Part shown: positions 18,743 through 26,502 of the stretch, piece after piece
How positions within the stretch are numbered: the stretch's first letter is position 1
Layout: every line of letters starts with the position of its first letter
NCBI RefSeq assembly: GCF_000015825.1
Contig: NC_009051.1
Span: 1,854,695-1,918,694, forward strand
Source of the DNA: Methanoculleus marisnigri JR1
Lineage (GTDB): Archaea > Halobacteriota > Methanomicrobia > Methanomicrobiales > Methanoculleaceae
Length of the DNA: 64,000 nt
Reading direction: 5' to 3'
Made by a program: the position numbers and the translations under genes
Notes under the pieces: generated by a model
Database searches by the model: none
Seen by the model: only the letters and a program-made list of their open reading frames with translations
What the model was told of the DNA's origin: nothing

Positions 18743-18832
18743 GAGGAGCAAGGTCGGCGGGCGGGAGCGTTAAGGTTTCGACCCCGCTGGCAACCTCCCC
18801 CCGGAACGGAGCTCATTAACTTTCCGGTCAGG

Positions 18833-18846
18833 ATAATTATATATCC
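18833..18846 (+). promoter_or_regulatory. TATA box of the first tupABC operon
   Basis: ATAATTATATATCC is the only strongly A+T-rich element in the hisD/tupA gap. Its centre is about 33 bases before the tupA ATG, leaving a leader of only a few bases. An ATTAACT half-site lies 11 bases upstream of it. Confidence 0.6.
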
Positions 18847-18871
18847 GAGGAGGGCTCCCTAACGCGCTGCT

Positions 18872-19849
18872 ATGAAGACAAATGCAACTCATCTGGCGGC
18901 AGGCGTCGTTGCGATCCTGCTCATCTTCGCCCTCTCTGTGGGATGCACGGAGACGGCGCCGGGCGAAAACGAGACGCCGGGGGCCGGGGCGACGACCGCT
19001 CCCGCCGGCGGAGGGGACATCCTGCGGATAGCCACCACGACGAGCCTGGAGAATACCGGGCTCCTCGCAGAACTCGAACGGGTCTACGAGGGCGAGACCG
19101 GGATGGATCTGCAGTTCATCGCCCAGGGCACCGGACAGTCCATCGACTCCGGCAGGCGCGGCGACGTCGATCTCGTCCTCGTCCACGCCCCGGACCTTGA
19201 GCAGCAGTTCATCGACGACGGCTTCGGGATCAATCCCCGGTGCATCGCCTACAACTACTTCATCATCGTCGGCCCCGAGTCCGACCCGGCAGGAATCGCG
19301 AACATGACCCCGGTGGAGGCCTTCCGGACGCTCTACGCCGCCGGCACGAATGAGACGGCGGGCGTCGCGTTCGTCTCCCGCGGCGACAACTCCGGGACGC
19401 ACAACCAGGAGCAGGTGCTCTGGGAGGAGGCGGGCTACGACTACGACGGCGAGATCCTGAACGCCGGGGGCTGGTATGTCGAGGCCGGCAAGGGCATGGG
19501 GGACACCCTGATCCTCGCGAACGAGCAGCAGGCATACACCCTCTCCGATGAGGGAACTTACCTCTCGTTCGCGGACAGGCTGGAACTCGTGCCGGTCGTC
19601 GCCGAGGGTGCGGAACTCCTGAACCGCTACAGCGCGATCGCCGTCGACCCCGCACAGTACCCGGGCGTGAACGCCGAGGGCGCCGCGGACTTCATCAACT
19701 GGCTCACCACGAACGAGACGAAAGAAATGATCGGCGAGTTCGGCACCGAAGAATTCGGCAAACCGCTCTTCACGCCGCTCTACGCTCCCGAGTGCACCGA
19801 ACCGCCGTTCAACTGCACCTGTGCGGAGCCGGTGCCCACGCCCACATGA
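18872..19849 (+). CDS. tupA: tungstate ABC transporter substrate-binding lipoprotein, TupA type (copy 1)
   Basis: The 325-residue protein is the extracytoplasmic tungstate-binding component. A lipobox ending in Cys25 anchors it, followed by a Thr/Pro/Gly-rich linker. The mature protein begins with Leu-Arg-Ile-Ala-Thr-Thr-Thr-Ser, the oxyanion-binding TTTS motif of TupA. Other TupA signatures are Asp-Val-Asp-Leu-Val-Leu-Val-His, Tyr-Asn-Tyr-Phe-x-Ile-Val-Gly-Pro and Ser-Arg-Gly-Asp-Asn-Ser-Gly-Thr-His. It heads an operon with tupB and tupC. A second, clearly related TupA is at 32.1 kb. The short Cys-containing C-terminal tail (Cys-Thr-Glu-Pro-Pro) is unlike the second copy. Tungstate rather than molybdate preference is inferred from the family. 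Confidence 0.93.
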   Translation: MKTNATHLAAGVVAILLIFALSVGCTETAPGENETPGAGATTAPAGGGDILRIATTTSLENTGLLAELERVYEGETGMDLQFIAQGTGQSIDSGRRGDVDLVLVHAPDLEQQFIDDGFGINPRCIAYNYFIIVGPESDPAGIANMTPVEAFRTLYAAGTNETAGVAFVSRGDNSGTHNQEQVLWEEAGYDYDGEILNAGGWYVEAGKGMGDTLILANEQQAYTLSDEGTYLSFADRLELVPVVAEGAELLNRYSAIAVDPAQYPGVNAEGAADFINWLTTNETKEMIGEFGTEEFGKPLFTPLYAPECTEPPFNCTCAEPVPTPT

Positions 19850-19921
19850 GTGGGTACCAGGACAGGGGAGACGTGGACGAGGTGTCGGCAGGGTGACAGG
19901 GAGACCGGAGGGTGAGGGCGC

Positions 19922-20617
19922 GTGGTGAACGGGAACCCGATCATCGAGGGGTTCGTCGAGGCCGTCGAGCTCATCATCACCCTCAATCCGCAGGTGGTGG
20001 AGATCACCATCCGTTCGCTCTACGTCTCCCTCACCGCCACCTTCTTTGCCGCACTGATCGCCCTGCCGCTCGGGGCGCTCATCTACTTCTACGAGTTCCG
20101 AGGGAAGCACGCGGTCGTCTCCACGCTGCAGACGCTGTACGCCCTCCCCACCGTCATCGTGGGTCTGGTCATCTTCCTGCTCCTCTCCAACGTCGGGCCC
20201 TTCGGGTTCCTTCGTTTCCTCTACACGCCCGGCGGCATGGTCGTCGCCCAGACCGTCCTCATCATACCACTCCTGATGGGGCTGACGGTCTCGGCACTCT
20301 CCGGGATCGACCGGGACAAGCGCTACACGATCACCGCGCTCGGCGCGAGCAGGCTCCAGACGGTCATGACCATCATCGCGGAGGCCCGGTTCGCGGTGAT
20401 GGCCGGCGTTCTCCTGGGCTTCGGGCGGGCGATCGCCGAGGTCGGGACGGTGATGATCGTCGGCGGGAACATCCGGGGCGCCACCCGCGTCCTCACCACC
20501 GCGATCGCGCTCAACACCTCGATGGCGAACTACTCCCTCTCGATTGCACTCGGGATCATCCTCCTCGCGGTGGCGCTCGGGGTGAACATCGCCCTCTCGC
20601 TCGTCCAGCAGCGGTGA
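19922..20617 (+). CDS. tupB: tungstate ABC transporter permease, TupB type (copy 1)
   Basis: This 231-residue integral membrane protein has about five to six helices. The permease coupling loop occurs at Ile-Thr-Ala-Leu-Gly-Ala-Ser-Arg near residue 138, with Gly-Arg-Ala-Ile-Ala-Glu-Val-Gly following. Tyr-Ala-Leu-Pro-Thr-Val-Ile-Val-Gly-Leu near residue 75 and Asn-Val-Gly-Pro-Phe-Gly-Phe-Leu are TupB-like. Translation starts at GTG (a second GTG follows one base later out of frame), with GGAGGGTGAGGG upstream. It is the middle gene of tupABC and about two-thirds identical by eye to the second TupB at 33.1 kb. Confidence 0.93.
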   Translation: MVNGNPIIEGFVEAVELIITLNPQVVEITIRSLYVSLTATFFAALIALPLGALIYFYEFRGKHAVVSTLQTLYALPTVIVGLVIFLLLSNVGPFGFLRFLYTPGGMVVAQTVLIIPLLMGLTVSALSGIDRDKRYTITALGASRLQTVMTIIAEARFAVMAGVLLGFGRAIAEVGTVMIVGGNIRGATRVLTTAIALNTSMANYSLSIALGIILLAVALGVNIALSLVQQR

Positions 20618-20621
20618 TACC

Positions 20622-21710
20622 ATGACAGTCATCGAGGCACACAACATCAGAAAGTCCTACGGCACCCTTGAAGTCCTGCACGACGTCGACCTCTCGGTCA
20701 GGGAAGGCGAGATCCTCGCGCTCATCGGTCCGAGCGGGTCGGGGAAGAGTACGCTTCTGCGGCTCCTCGACCTGATCGAGCCCGCGAACGATGGGCAACT
20801 CTCGGTCTTCGGGATCGACACGGTCGCGGATCGCGGCAGCTGGCTCGATCTCCGCCGCCGGATGGGGATGCTCTTTCAGCGGCCGATCGTCTTCAACTCG
20901 TCCGTCTACGACAACGTCGCGATGGGGCTCCGGTACCGGCGTGCTCCCGCCGAAGATATCGACCGGAAGGTGAAGGAAGCCCTCGAAGCCGTCGGGCTCT
21001 CCCGCTACATCAAGAGCCGGGCGATCGATCTCTCCGGCGGCGAACAGCAGCGGGTGGCGCTCTCGAGGGTGCTCGTGACCGACCCCGAGATCCTCTTCCT
21101 GGACGAGCCGACGGCAAACCTTGATCCGACATCCACCGCCACCATCGAGGCGATCGTGACACGGCTGAACCGCGAGGCAGGGATGACCGTCCTCATAAGC
21201 ACCCACGATCTGGCGCAGGGCCAGCGTCTCGCCCACCGGGTCGGGGTGATGATCGAGGGCACGATCGCCCAGACCGGGCCGTCCCGCGAGGTATTCCGCG
21301 AACCGAAGAACCAGCAGATTGCCCGGTTCGTAGGTGTCCAGAACATCATTCCCGCCCGGGTCATCTCCCGGAGAGGAGAGTTCACCGTGGTGGAGGCAAG
21401 GGGAAAGGAGCTCCTCTCGGCGACCCCGCCGCCCGCCGACGAGGTGGAGATGGTCATCCGGGGCGAAGACATCTCCCTGCACCGGCGGGAACCGGGGCAT
21501 GAGGAGGCTGAGAACCTCTTCCCCGCCACGGTCACCGCCATCGAACCCACGGCACCGTTCGTGAATGTTGCGGTGCGCTGCGGGTGCGATCTCGTCGCGC
21601 TGGTGACCGCGAGGAGGGCGGAGGCCCTCGGGCTTCACGAGGGGATGGAGGTCTGGGTATCCCTCCAGGCAAAGGCGGTCCACCTGATCCCGCGGGCGAA
21701 GTCCGGGTGA
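20622..21710 (+). CDS. tupC: tungstate ABC transporter ATP-binding protein, TupC type (copy 1)
   Basis: The 362-residue ATPase energises the TupAB importer. Walker A is Gly-Pro-Ser-Gly-Ser-Gly-Lys-Ser-Thr near residue 35, the signature Leu-Ser-Gly-Gly-Glu-Gln-Gln-Arg near 135, and Walker B Leu-Phe-Leu-Asp-Glu-Pro-Thr near 158. After residue 240 a TOBE-like oxyanion-binding region follows (Glu-Met-Val-Ile-Arg-Gly-Glu-Asp-Ile near 285), which could allow feedback inhibition by bound tungstate, as known for some Mo/W importers. It starts four bases after tupB's stop. Confidence 0.93.
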   Translation: MTVIEAHNIRKSYGTLEVLHDVDLSVREGEILALIGPSGSGKSTLLRLLDLIEPANDGQLSVFGIDTVADRGSWLDLRRRMGMLFQRPIVFNSSVYDNVAMGLRYRRAPAEDIDRKVKEALEAVGLSRYIKSRAIDLSGGEQQRVALSRVLVTDPEILFLDEPTANLDPTSTATIEAIVTRLNREAGMTVLISTHDLAQGQRLAHRVGVMIEGTIAQTGPSREVFREPKNQQIARFVGVQNIIPARVISRRGEFTVVEARGKELLSATPPPADEVEMVIRGEDISLHRREPGHEEAENLFPATVTAIEPTAPFVNVAVRCGCDLVALVTARRAEALGLHEGMEVWVSLQAKAVHLIPRAKSG

Positions 21711-21769
21711 GAGACGGTTTCCCCATCGCGAGCACCTTCTCCTCCCTCTGGCCTTCGGAGAGAGGAGGA

Positions 21770-21789
21770 GTCAACCAATAGTGATTAAC
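21770..21789 (+). promoter_or_regulatory. candidate Mo/W regulon operator upstream of wtpA
   Basis: GTCAACCAATAGTGATTAAC fits TNAACCA-N7-TTAA exactly and lies 13 bases upstream of the wtpA TATA box. Four more intergenic sites in this island share the pattern. The regulator is unknown. Confidence 0.55.
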
Positions 21790-21802
21790 TCGCATTAGAA
21801 CA

Positions 21803-21812
21803 GATAAATTTA
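21803..21812 (+). promoter_or_regulatory. TATA box of wtpA
   Basis: GATAAATTTA has its centre about 33 bases before the wtpA ATG; no Shine-Dalgarno sequence follows, so the transcript is probably nearly leaderless. Confidence 0.6.
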
Positions 21813-21840
21813 ACACTTGTTTACTCTCACAACTTCTTTC

Positions 21841-22908
21841 ATGAGGTTAACTCACGTAACTGCATGTATCTGTCTTCTGGTCGCTGTCGCGGTCTTATTC
21901 TCCGGCTGCACGGGGACGACCGACGACCAGACGACGACCCCCACGCCGACGGCAACCGCCGCCGAAGAAGTCCAGTTGAAGGTCTTCCATGCCGGGAGCC
22001 TGACCGGTCCGTTCGAGAAGGTGAAAGCGGAATTTGAAGCCGAACATTCCGGCGTCACCGTGCTCCTCGAACCCGCCGGCAGCGTCGACTGCGTCAAGAA
22101 GATCACCGAGAACGGCAAACCCGCCGACGTTCTCGCCTCCGCCGACTACGCCCTCATCCCGCAGTTGATGGTGCCCGACGACGCCGACTGGTACCTCACG
22201 TTCGCGAAGAACCGGATGGTGCTCACCTACTCGAACGAGAGCAAGTACGCGGACGAGATCACCGCCGAGAACTGGTACGAAGTCCTCGCCCGCGACGGCG
22301 TCCGGTGGGGTTTCTCCGACCCGAACTCCGACCCCTGCGGCTACCGCAGCCCGATGGTGATCCAGCTCGCCGAGGGCTACTATGAGGACGACCAGATCTT
22401 CGAGACCCTTGTCGGGGAGCACAGCGAGATCACCGTCACCGAAGAGGGCGGGGTCTACACGATCCACGCCGCCGACCCGAAGCCCGACAGCACCACCCTG
22501 ACGATCCGGCCTAAGAGCGTCGAACTCGTCCAGATGATCCAGGCCGGCGGACTTGACTACGCCTGGGAGTACCGGAGCGTTGCCGTGCAGAACGACCTCG
22601 AGTTCATCGAACTCCCCGAGGAGATCGACCTCTCGTCGATAGACTTCGCGGAGAACTACGCGACCGTCCAGACCGAGGCGAAGAAGGGCGACGGCACCAC
22701 GCTCTACGTCGGCTCGCCGATCGTCTACGGCGTGACCGTCCCGAAGATCGCACAGCACCCCGACCTCGGCATCGAGTTCGTGGAGATGCTGATCGGCGCC
22801 ACCGGACAGGAGATCCTCGAGCGTGACGGCCAGCCCCCGATCGTGCCCGCGGGCGGCTACGGCGAGGTCCCTGACGCTCTCCAGTCGCTTGTTGAGATGA
22901 AATCCTGA
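21841..22908 (+). CDS. wtpA: tungstate/molybdate-binding lipoprotein, WtpA type
   Basis: The 355-residue protein binds tungstate (and molybdate) outside the cell for the WtpABC importer. A lipobox ends at Cys23 and is followed by a Thr/Pro linker. The mature domain opens Leu-Lys-Val-Phe-His-Ala-Gly-Ser-Leu-Thr-Gly-Pro, the WtpA/ModA-III binding loop. Ala-Gly-Ser-Val-Asp-Cys-Val-Lys-Lys-Ile and Ala-Asp-Val-Leu-Ala-Ser-Ala-Asp-Tyr are also characteristic. An ATG eight codons upstream is rejected because the chosen one gives a proper signal peptide right after the TATA box. A T8 run separates it from wtpB. Confidence 0.93.
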   Translation: MRLTHVTACICLLVAVAVLFSGCTGTTDDQTTTPTPTATAAEEVQLKVFHAGSLTGPFEKVKAEFEAEHSGVTVLLEPAGSVDCVKKITENGKPADVLASADYALIPQLMVPDDADWYLTFAKNRMVLTYSNESKYADEITAENWYEVLARDGVRWGFSDPNSDPCGYRSPMVIQLAEGYYEDDQIFETLVGEHSEITVTEEGGVYTIHAADPKPDSTTLTIRPKSVELVQMIQAGGLDYAWEYRSVAVQNDLEFIELPEEIDLSSIDFAENYATVQTEAKKGDGTTLYVGSPIVYGVTVPKIAQHPDLGIEFVEMLIGATGQEILERDGQPPIVPAGGYGEVPDALQSLVEMKS

Positions 22909-22913
22909 ACACC

Positions 22914-22921
22914 TTTTTTTT
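22914..22921 (+). terminator. T8 tract between wtpA and wtpB
   Basis: Eight T residues lie six bases after the wtpA stop and before wtpB. In archaea such tracts cause partial or full termination, which would give more binding protein than permease. Confidence 0.5.
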
Positions 22922-22975
22922 CATGCCACCAATTATCAGCGAACGCGTACAACGCTTATTCAGGAACATACGGAT

Positions 22976-23857
22976 ATGAAGACTGAAACACCGTCGGACG
23001 ACCCGCTCCGGGGGGATGGTGAAGTAACTTCCTCCTGGTGGAGTGGGCGCTGGAGGCGGCAGGTAGACTGGTGCACCGTCTGGTTCTGCATCATGGGAGG
23101 GCTGCTTGTCGGCGTCACGGTGCTTGCGCTCGCGAACATCGCAACGACAGAACTCGCCGACCCGGCTCACCTCCTCAAGGTCGCGGCGTCGTCGCAGGTG
23201 ATCGAATCCATCCTCCTCACGTTCGGCGCGGGGGCGAGCGCCGTCCTCCTCCTCATCCTCTTCGGAACCCCGCTCGCCTACGTTCTCGCGCGGTCCCGCC
23301 CCTCCCACTTCAAGGGAGTCGTCGAGAGCATCGTCGACATCCCGCTCATCCTGCCGCACACCGTGGCGGGCCTGCTCGTCTACCTCCTCTTCATGCGCCG
23401 GGGCTGGCTCGGCGCGCCGCTCTCGGAGATCGGGATTGCGTTCGAGGACGCGCTCCCGGGGACGATCGTCGCGATGCTCTTCGTCGCCTCGCCGTTTTAC
23501 GTCAACACCATGCGGGAGGGGTTCGAGAAGGTGCCGGTTCACCTGGAGAACGTCGCCCGCACGCTCGGGGCGGGCACCTTCACCACGTTCCGCACGGTCA
23601 CGCTCCCCCTGAGCCTCCGGCACATGTACAGCGGGGCCATCCTCGCCTGGGGGAGGGCGATCGGGGAGTTTGCCGGCGTTATCATGATCGCCTACTACCC
23701 GTTCATCATATCGACGCTGATCTACTACTCCTTCACGACGGACGGCATCCACACGAGCAGGAGTATCGCATTCACGGTCATCCTGGTCAGTTTCGGGGTC
23801 TTCTACCTCCTGCGAAGAATGACCCGGTACTTAGGGAGGTACGATGATAGAGTTTGA
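22976..23857 (+). CDS. wtpB: tungstate/molybdate ABC transporter permease, WtpB type
   Basis: The 293-residue protein has a polar N-terminal extension of about 30 residues and then six likely membrane helices. The coupling loop is Ala-Arg-Thr-Leu-Gly-Ala-Gly near residue 195, followed by Trp-Gly-Arg-Ala-Ile-Gly-Glu-Phe-Ala-Gly, typical of Mod/Wtp permeases. Ile-Pro-Leu-Ile-Leu-Pro-His-Thr-Val-Ala-Gly near residue 122 matches the family. It overlaps wtpC by 14 bases. The Trp/Arg-rich N-terminal extension is longer than usual and the start could be further downstream. Confidence 0.92.
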   Translation: MKTETPSDDPLRGDGEVTSSWWSGRWRRQVDWCTVWFCIMGGLLVGVTVLALANIATTELADPAHLLKVAASSQVIESILLTFGAGASAVLLLILFGTPLAYVLARSRPSHFKGVVESIVDIPLILPHTVAGLLVYLLFMRRGWLGAPLSEIGIAFEDALPGTIVAMLFVASPFYVNTMREGFEKVPVHLENVARTLGAGTFTTFRTVTLPLSLRHMYSGAILAWGRAIGEFAGVIMIAYYPFIISTLIYYSFTTDGIHTSRSIAFTVILVSFGVFYLLRRMTRYLGRYDDRV

Positions 23858-24911
23858 CCGTGTCTCGCTCGCACTCGGCTCGTTCCGCTTAAACGACGTC
23901 AGCCTGACGATCAGTAAGGGCGACTACTACTTCATCGTCGGGCCGTCGGGTGCGGGAAAGACGGTGCTCCTCGAGGCGATCGCCGGACTCCACCGGCCGG
24001 ACAGCGGCCGCGTCCTCCTCCGGGGCGAGGAGATCACCGCACTCCCCCCGGAGAAGCGGAAGGTCGCTCTCGTCTACCAGGACTACTCGCTCTTCCCGAA
24101 CATGCGGGTCATCGACAACATCTCCTATGGGCTCCGGGTGCAGGGGATGGGGAAGAAGGAGGCCCGGGCCGAGGTCGCCCCCCTCCTCGAACGGTTCGGG
24201 ATCGCTCACCTCGCCGACCGCTACCCGGGGACCCTCTCCGGCGGCGAGCAGCAGCGGGTGGCGCTCGCCCGGGCCGTCGCGGTGAAACCCGACATCCTCC
24301 TCCTCGACGAACCGCTCTCGGCCCTCGACCCCGTCACGCAGGAGAAGTTCATCGACGATCTCCGGCGGCTCCACCGGGAGGACGGGCTCACCGTCGTGCA
24401 GGTGAGCCACTCCCGCCGGGAAGCGCACTTCCTCGCCACCCGGATGGCGGTGATCATCGACGGAGCTCTCGTCGACGAGGGGAAGGCCGGTGTCGTGCTG
24501 AACGCGCCGAAGAGCCGCGAGGTCGCGTCGTTCATCGGGATCGAGAACATCCTGGACGGAACGGTGACGGCAAACGAGGACGGGCTCGCGACGGTGATTG
24601 CCGGAGGGCTGGCCTTCGAGGCGGTGACGGACGCGGCGGCGGACGAGGAGGTCACCCTCTGCATCCGGGCCGACGACGTCGTCCTCGCCGTCGGGGACGG
24701 GCGGCGCACCAGCGCCCGGAACACGCTGGCCGGGACGGTCGTCCAGGTTATCGAGAACGGCCCCGTCGCCGAGGTGCGGGTGGACGCGGGCGTCACGCTC
24801 ACCGCGGTTCTGACCCGGCGGTCGGTGCAGGATCTCGGCATCGTTTCGGGAACGCCCGTCACCCTCTCCGTGAAGGCGACGGCGATCCACGTCATCCGTT
24901 CTTTTTCTTGA
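23844..24911 (+). CDS. wtpC: tungstate/molybdate ABC transporter ATP-binding protein, WtpC type
   Basis: This 355-residue ATPase has Walker A Gly-Pro-Ser-Gly-Ala-Gly-Lys-Thr near residue 33, signature Leu-Ser-Gly-Gly-Glu-Gln-Gln-Arg near 132 and Walker B Leu-Leu-Leu-Asp-Glu-Pro-Leu near 152. The C-terminal 120 residues form a TOBE-like regulatory domain (Thr-Leu-Cys-Ile-Arg-Ala-Asp-Asp-Val). It drives WtpB. Its end overlaps the end of the opposing frameshifted SemiSWEET gene by 20 bases. Confidence 0.93.
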   Translation: MIEFDRVSLALGSFRLNDVSLTISKGDYYFIVGPSGAGKTVLLEAIAGLHRPDSGRVLLRGEEITALPPEKRKVALVYQDYSLFPNMRVIDNISYGLRVQGMGKKEARAEVAPLLERFGIAHLADRYPGTLSGGEQQRVALARAVAVKPDILLLDEPLSALDPVTQEKFIDDLRRLHREDGLTVVQVSHSRREAHFLATRMAVIIDGALVDEGKAGVVLNAPKSREVASFIGIENILDGTVTANEDGLATVIAGGLAFEAVTDAAADEEVTLCIRADDVVLAVGDGRRTSARNTLAGTVVQVIENGPVAEVRVDAGVTLTAVLTRRSVQDLGIVSGTPVTLSVKATAIHVIRSFS

Positions 24912-25148
24912 GCGAGAGGGTGAGGCCAACAAGGCCGGCTGTCGCGGCGTTCGCCGCCACGATGGCGACATCCCCTCTCACCACCCCATAGGCGAGCCAG
25001 AGCAGAACGCCCGCGAGAAGGACGATGAGCATCGAGAGCGAGAGGTCGGTGGTCGAGCGCGTGGCAGCCACGCCCGGACGGCCTGCGGCGCGAACGAGAG
25101 CGTCGTGAGCGAACCGGCGAGAAGACCGAGTGCAGTGACGGTGTCCAT
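24892..25148 (-). pseudogene. SemiSWEET sugar transporter gene split by a frameshift
   Basis: Two frames together make one SemiSWEET/PQ-loop protein of about 85 residues. The first encodes Met-Asp-Thr-Val-Thr-Ala-Leu-Gly-Leu-Leu-Ala-Gly and Phe-Ala-Pro-Gln-Ala-Val-Arg-Ala-Trp, the family PQ motif. The second encodes Thr-Arg-Ser-Thr-Thr-Asp-Leu-Ser-Leu-Ser-Met-Leu, two further membrane helices and a basic end (Lys-Lys-Lys-Asn). The switch falls near 25065-25075, and two extra bases after the Trp codon would restore family spacing. Intact members are three-helix sugar carriers acting as dimers. Either the gene is inactivated or the sequence has an error. Confidence 0.75.
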
Positions 25149-25189
25149 CTCCCCCCGCTCTTACGCCGGATGAGATAAACCTGGTCGGG

Positions 25190-26323
25190 TCAGGATCGGG
25201 ACGCTCCCGCTCTCCCCCGCCATTCAAGCACATAGGCCAGGATCATCCCGACGATGAACGCGACCGTGAGGCCGATCGCGAGGGTGAGGACGGCGATGGT
25301 TCCCGTGACAAGGTAAGACTCCGTCTTCACGCTGTGCTTCCCGAGTTCGAGCGCCACGAAGACCAGGAGCGCGCCGAAGACGCCGAAGGGGATGAGGGTC
25401 AGCACCTCCGGCGGAGCGAAGGCGACGGCGAAGATGAGGATGAAGATACCGGCGATGATGTTTGCCCCGCCGGTCCGTGCGCCGAACCGGTACATCGCGG
25501 CGAGCCCCCCGGCGCCGTGGCACATGGGGAACCCCCCGAGCGGCGTCGAGACCAGGTTCATCGCCCCTATCGTCCGCGAGAGCCTATCAGGGTTCACGCC
25601 CTTCTTCGGGAAGAGGTCGTAGGTGAGGAGCGATGTCGCGAGGATGGCGTTCGTGAGCGTGAGCGGTATCTGCGGGAGAGCGAGGTCCCAGGTGCCGGCG
25701 ATGAAATCCGCCGGTAGCGGGAGGACCGGGACTGGAAGCGGCATCAGGCGGAACGGCGGCATCCCCTGCACGGCGATACCGGCGGCAAGCCCGATGAGAA
25801 GGACCAGCAGGGCGGAAACGTCCGGAATCCGGGTGCGCTGCGATGCGACGAAGAAGACGAGGATGATCCCGATGGACACGGCCGCAAAGAGAGCGTCGGG
25901 AACGATGTAGCCGAGCGACGTCCTGAGGAGGATGAGCGCAAGCCCCGCCTGCACCCCCCGGACGACGCTTTTTGGGATCCGCTCCCCGATCCACGTCATG
26001 CCGCCGACAAGGCCGAGCAGGAGGAAGAGCGCGCCGACGACGATGCCCGACGCCACGATCTCGCCGGCACAGAGCCCTTCGGCGATGACGATGGCCCCGA
26101 TCGCCTTCATCGGTTCGATCGGCATGGGGAGGCGATAGTAGAACCCGGCGATGATGTACCAGGCGGCGAGGAAGAGGAAGAAGTGGCTGACGTTCACGTC
26201 CGGGCAGACGATGGCGACGCCGAGCAGGATGGGAAAGATGGTGCCGAAGTCGCCGACGGCTCCGGCGATCTCTTCGAGGGTAAACCTGATGCCTCTTTCC
26301 TCCGTTCCGGTGTTCTCCGCCAT
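25190..26323 (-). CDS. MOT1-type molybdate (SulP-related) permease
   Basis: The 377-residue protein has ten or more membrane helices. It begins with Glu-Ile-Ala-Gly-Ala-Val-Gly-Asp-Phe-Gly-Thr and carries the two MOT1 family motifs, Pro-Ile-Glu-Pro-Met-Lys-Ala-Ile near residue 69 and Pro-Leu-Gly-Gly-Phe-Pro-Met-Cys-His-Gly-Ala-Gly-Gly near 268. It lacks the STAS domain of true SulP sulfate carriers. MOT1 proteins are high-affinity molybdate transporters in plants and algae; prokaryotic members are usually annotated as putative sulfate or molybdate transporters. It is divergent from modA and shares its operator-bearing upstream region, which supports molybdate or tungstate as substrate. Confidence 0.85.
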   Translation of the reverse strand: MAENTGTEERGIRFTLEEIAGAVGDFGTIFPILLGVAIVCPDVNVSHFFLFLAAWYIIAGFYYRLPMPIEPMKAIGAIVIAEGLCAGEIVASGIVVGALFLLLGLVGGMTWIGERIPKSVVRGVQAGLALILLRTSLGYIVPDALFAAVSIGIILVFFVASQRTRIPDVSALLVLLIGLAAGIAVQGMPPFRLMPLPVPVLPLPADFIAGTWDLALPQIPLTLTNAILATSLLTYDLFPKKGVNPDRLSRTIGAMNLVSTPLGGFPMCHGAGGLAAMYRFGARTGGANIIAGIFILIFAVAFAPPEVLTLIPFGVFGALLVFVALELGKHSVKTESYLVTGTIAVLTLAIGLTVAFIVGMILAYVLEWRGRAGASRS

Positions 26324-26433
26324 GGTACAACTCTCGGTATGTCTTGTCTCCTTTTTGGGGTTTCTGATGGGGATCCGGTATGTTCGGGGCCACGGTCATG
26401 AGATCCAGTTACCATTTCAACCAGGACAAAACC

Positions 26434-26453
26434 ATTAACTTGTGTTGGTTAAT
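26434..26453. promoter_or_regulatory. candidate Mo/W regulon operator between the MOT1 gene and modA
   Basis: ATTAACTTGTGTTGGTTAAT is a perfect 6-8-6 inverted repeat. Read on the minus strand it is ATTAACCAACACAAGTTAAT, an exact match to TNAACCA-N7-TTAA. It lies 10 bases upstream of the modA TATA box and about 110 bases from the divergent MOT1 start, so it could serve both genes. Confidence 0.6.
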
Positions 26454-26463
26454 TTGATCCAAT

Positions 26464-26471
26464 GTATAAAC
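26464..26471 (+). promoter_or_regulatory. TATA box of modA
   Basis: GTATAAAC, followed closely by TTTATTTT, is centred about 35 bases before the modA ATG. No Shine-Dalgarno sequence is evident. Confidence 0.55.
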
Positions 26472-26502
26472 GTTTATTTTGCCCACATGAGTAATTATTC
26501 TT

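Noticed and set aside
18811-18831. tupA1 promoter as a sixth full copy of the TNAACCA-N7-TTAA motif
   Set aside because: Only the ATTAACT half-site is present; the other half would need a spacing two bases shorter, so it was not counted.
18770-20647. Open frame of 625 codons on the minus strand opposite tupA-tupB
   Set aside because: Arg/Glu/Asp/His-rich composition without hydrophobic periodicity; it mirrors the real plus-strand genes and is an effect of high G+C third positions.
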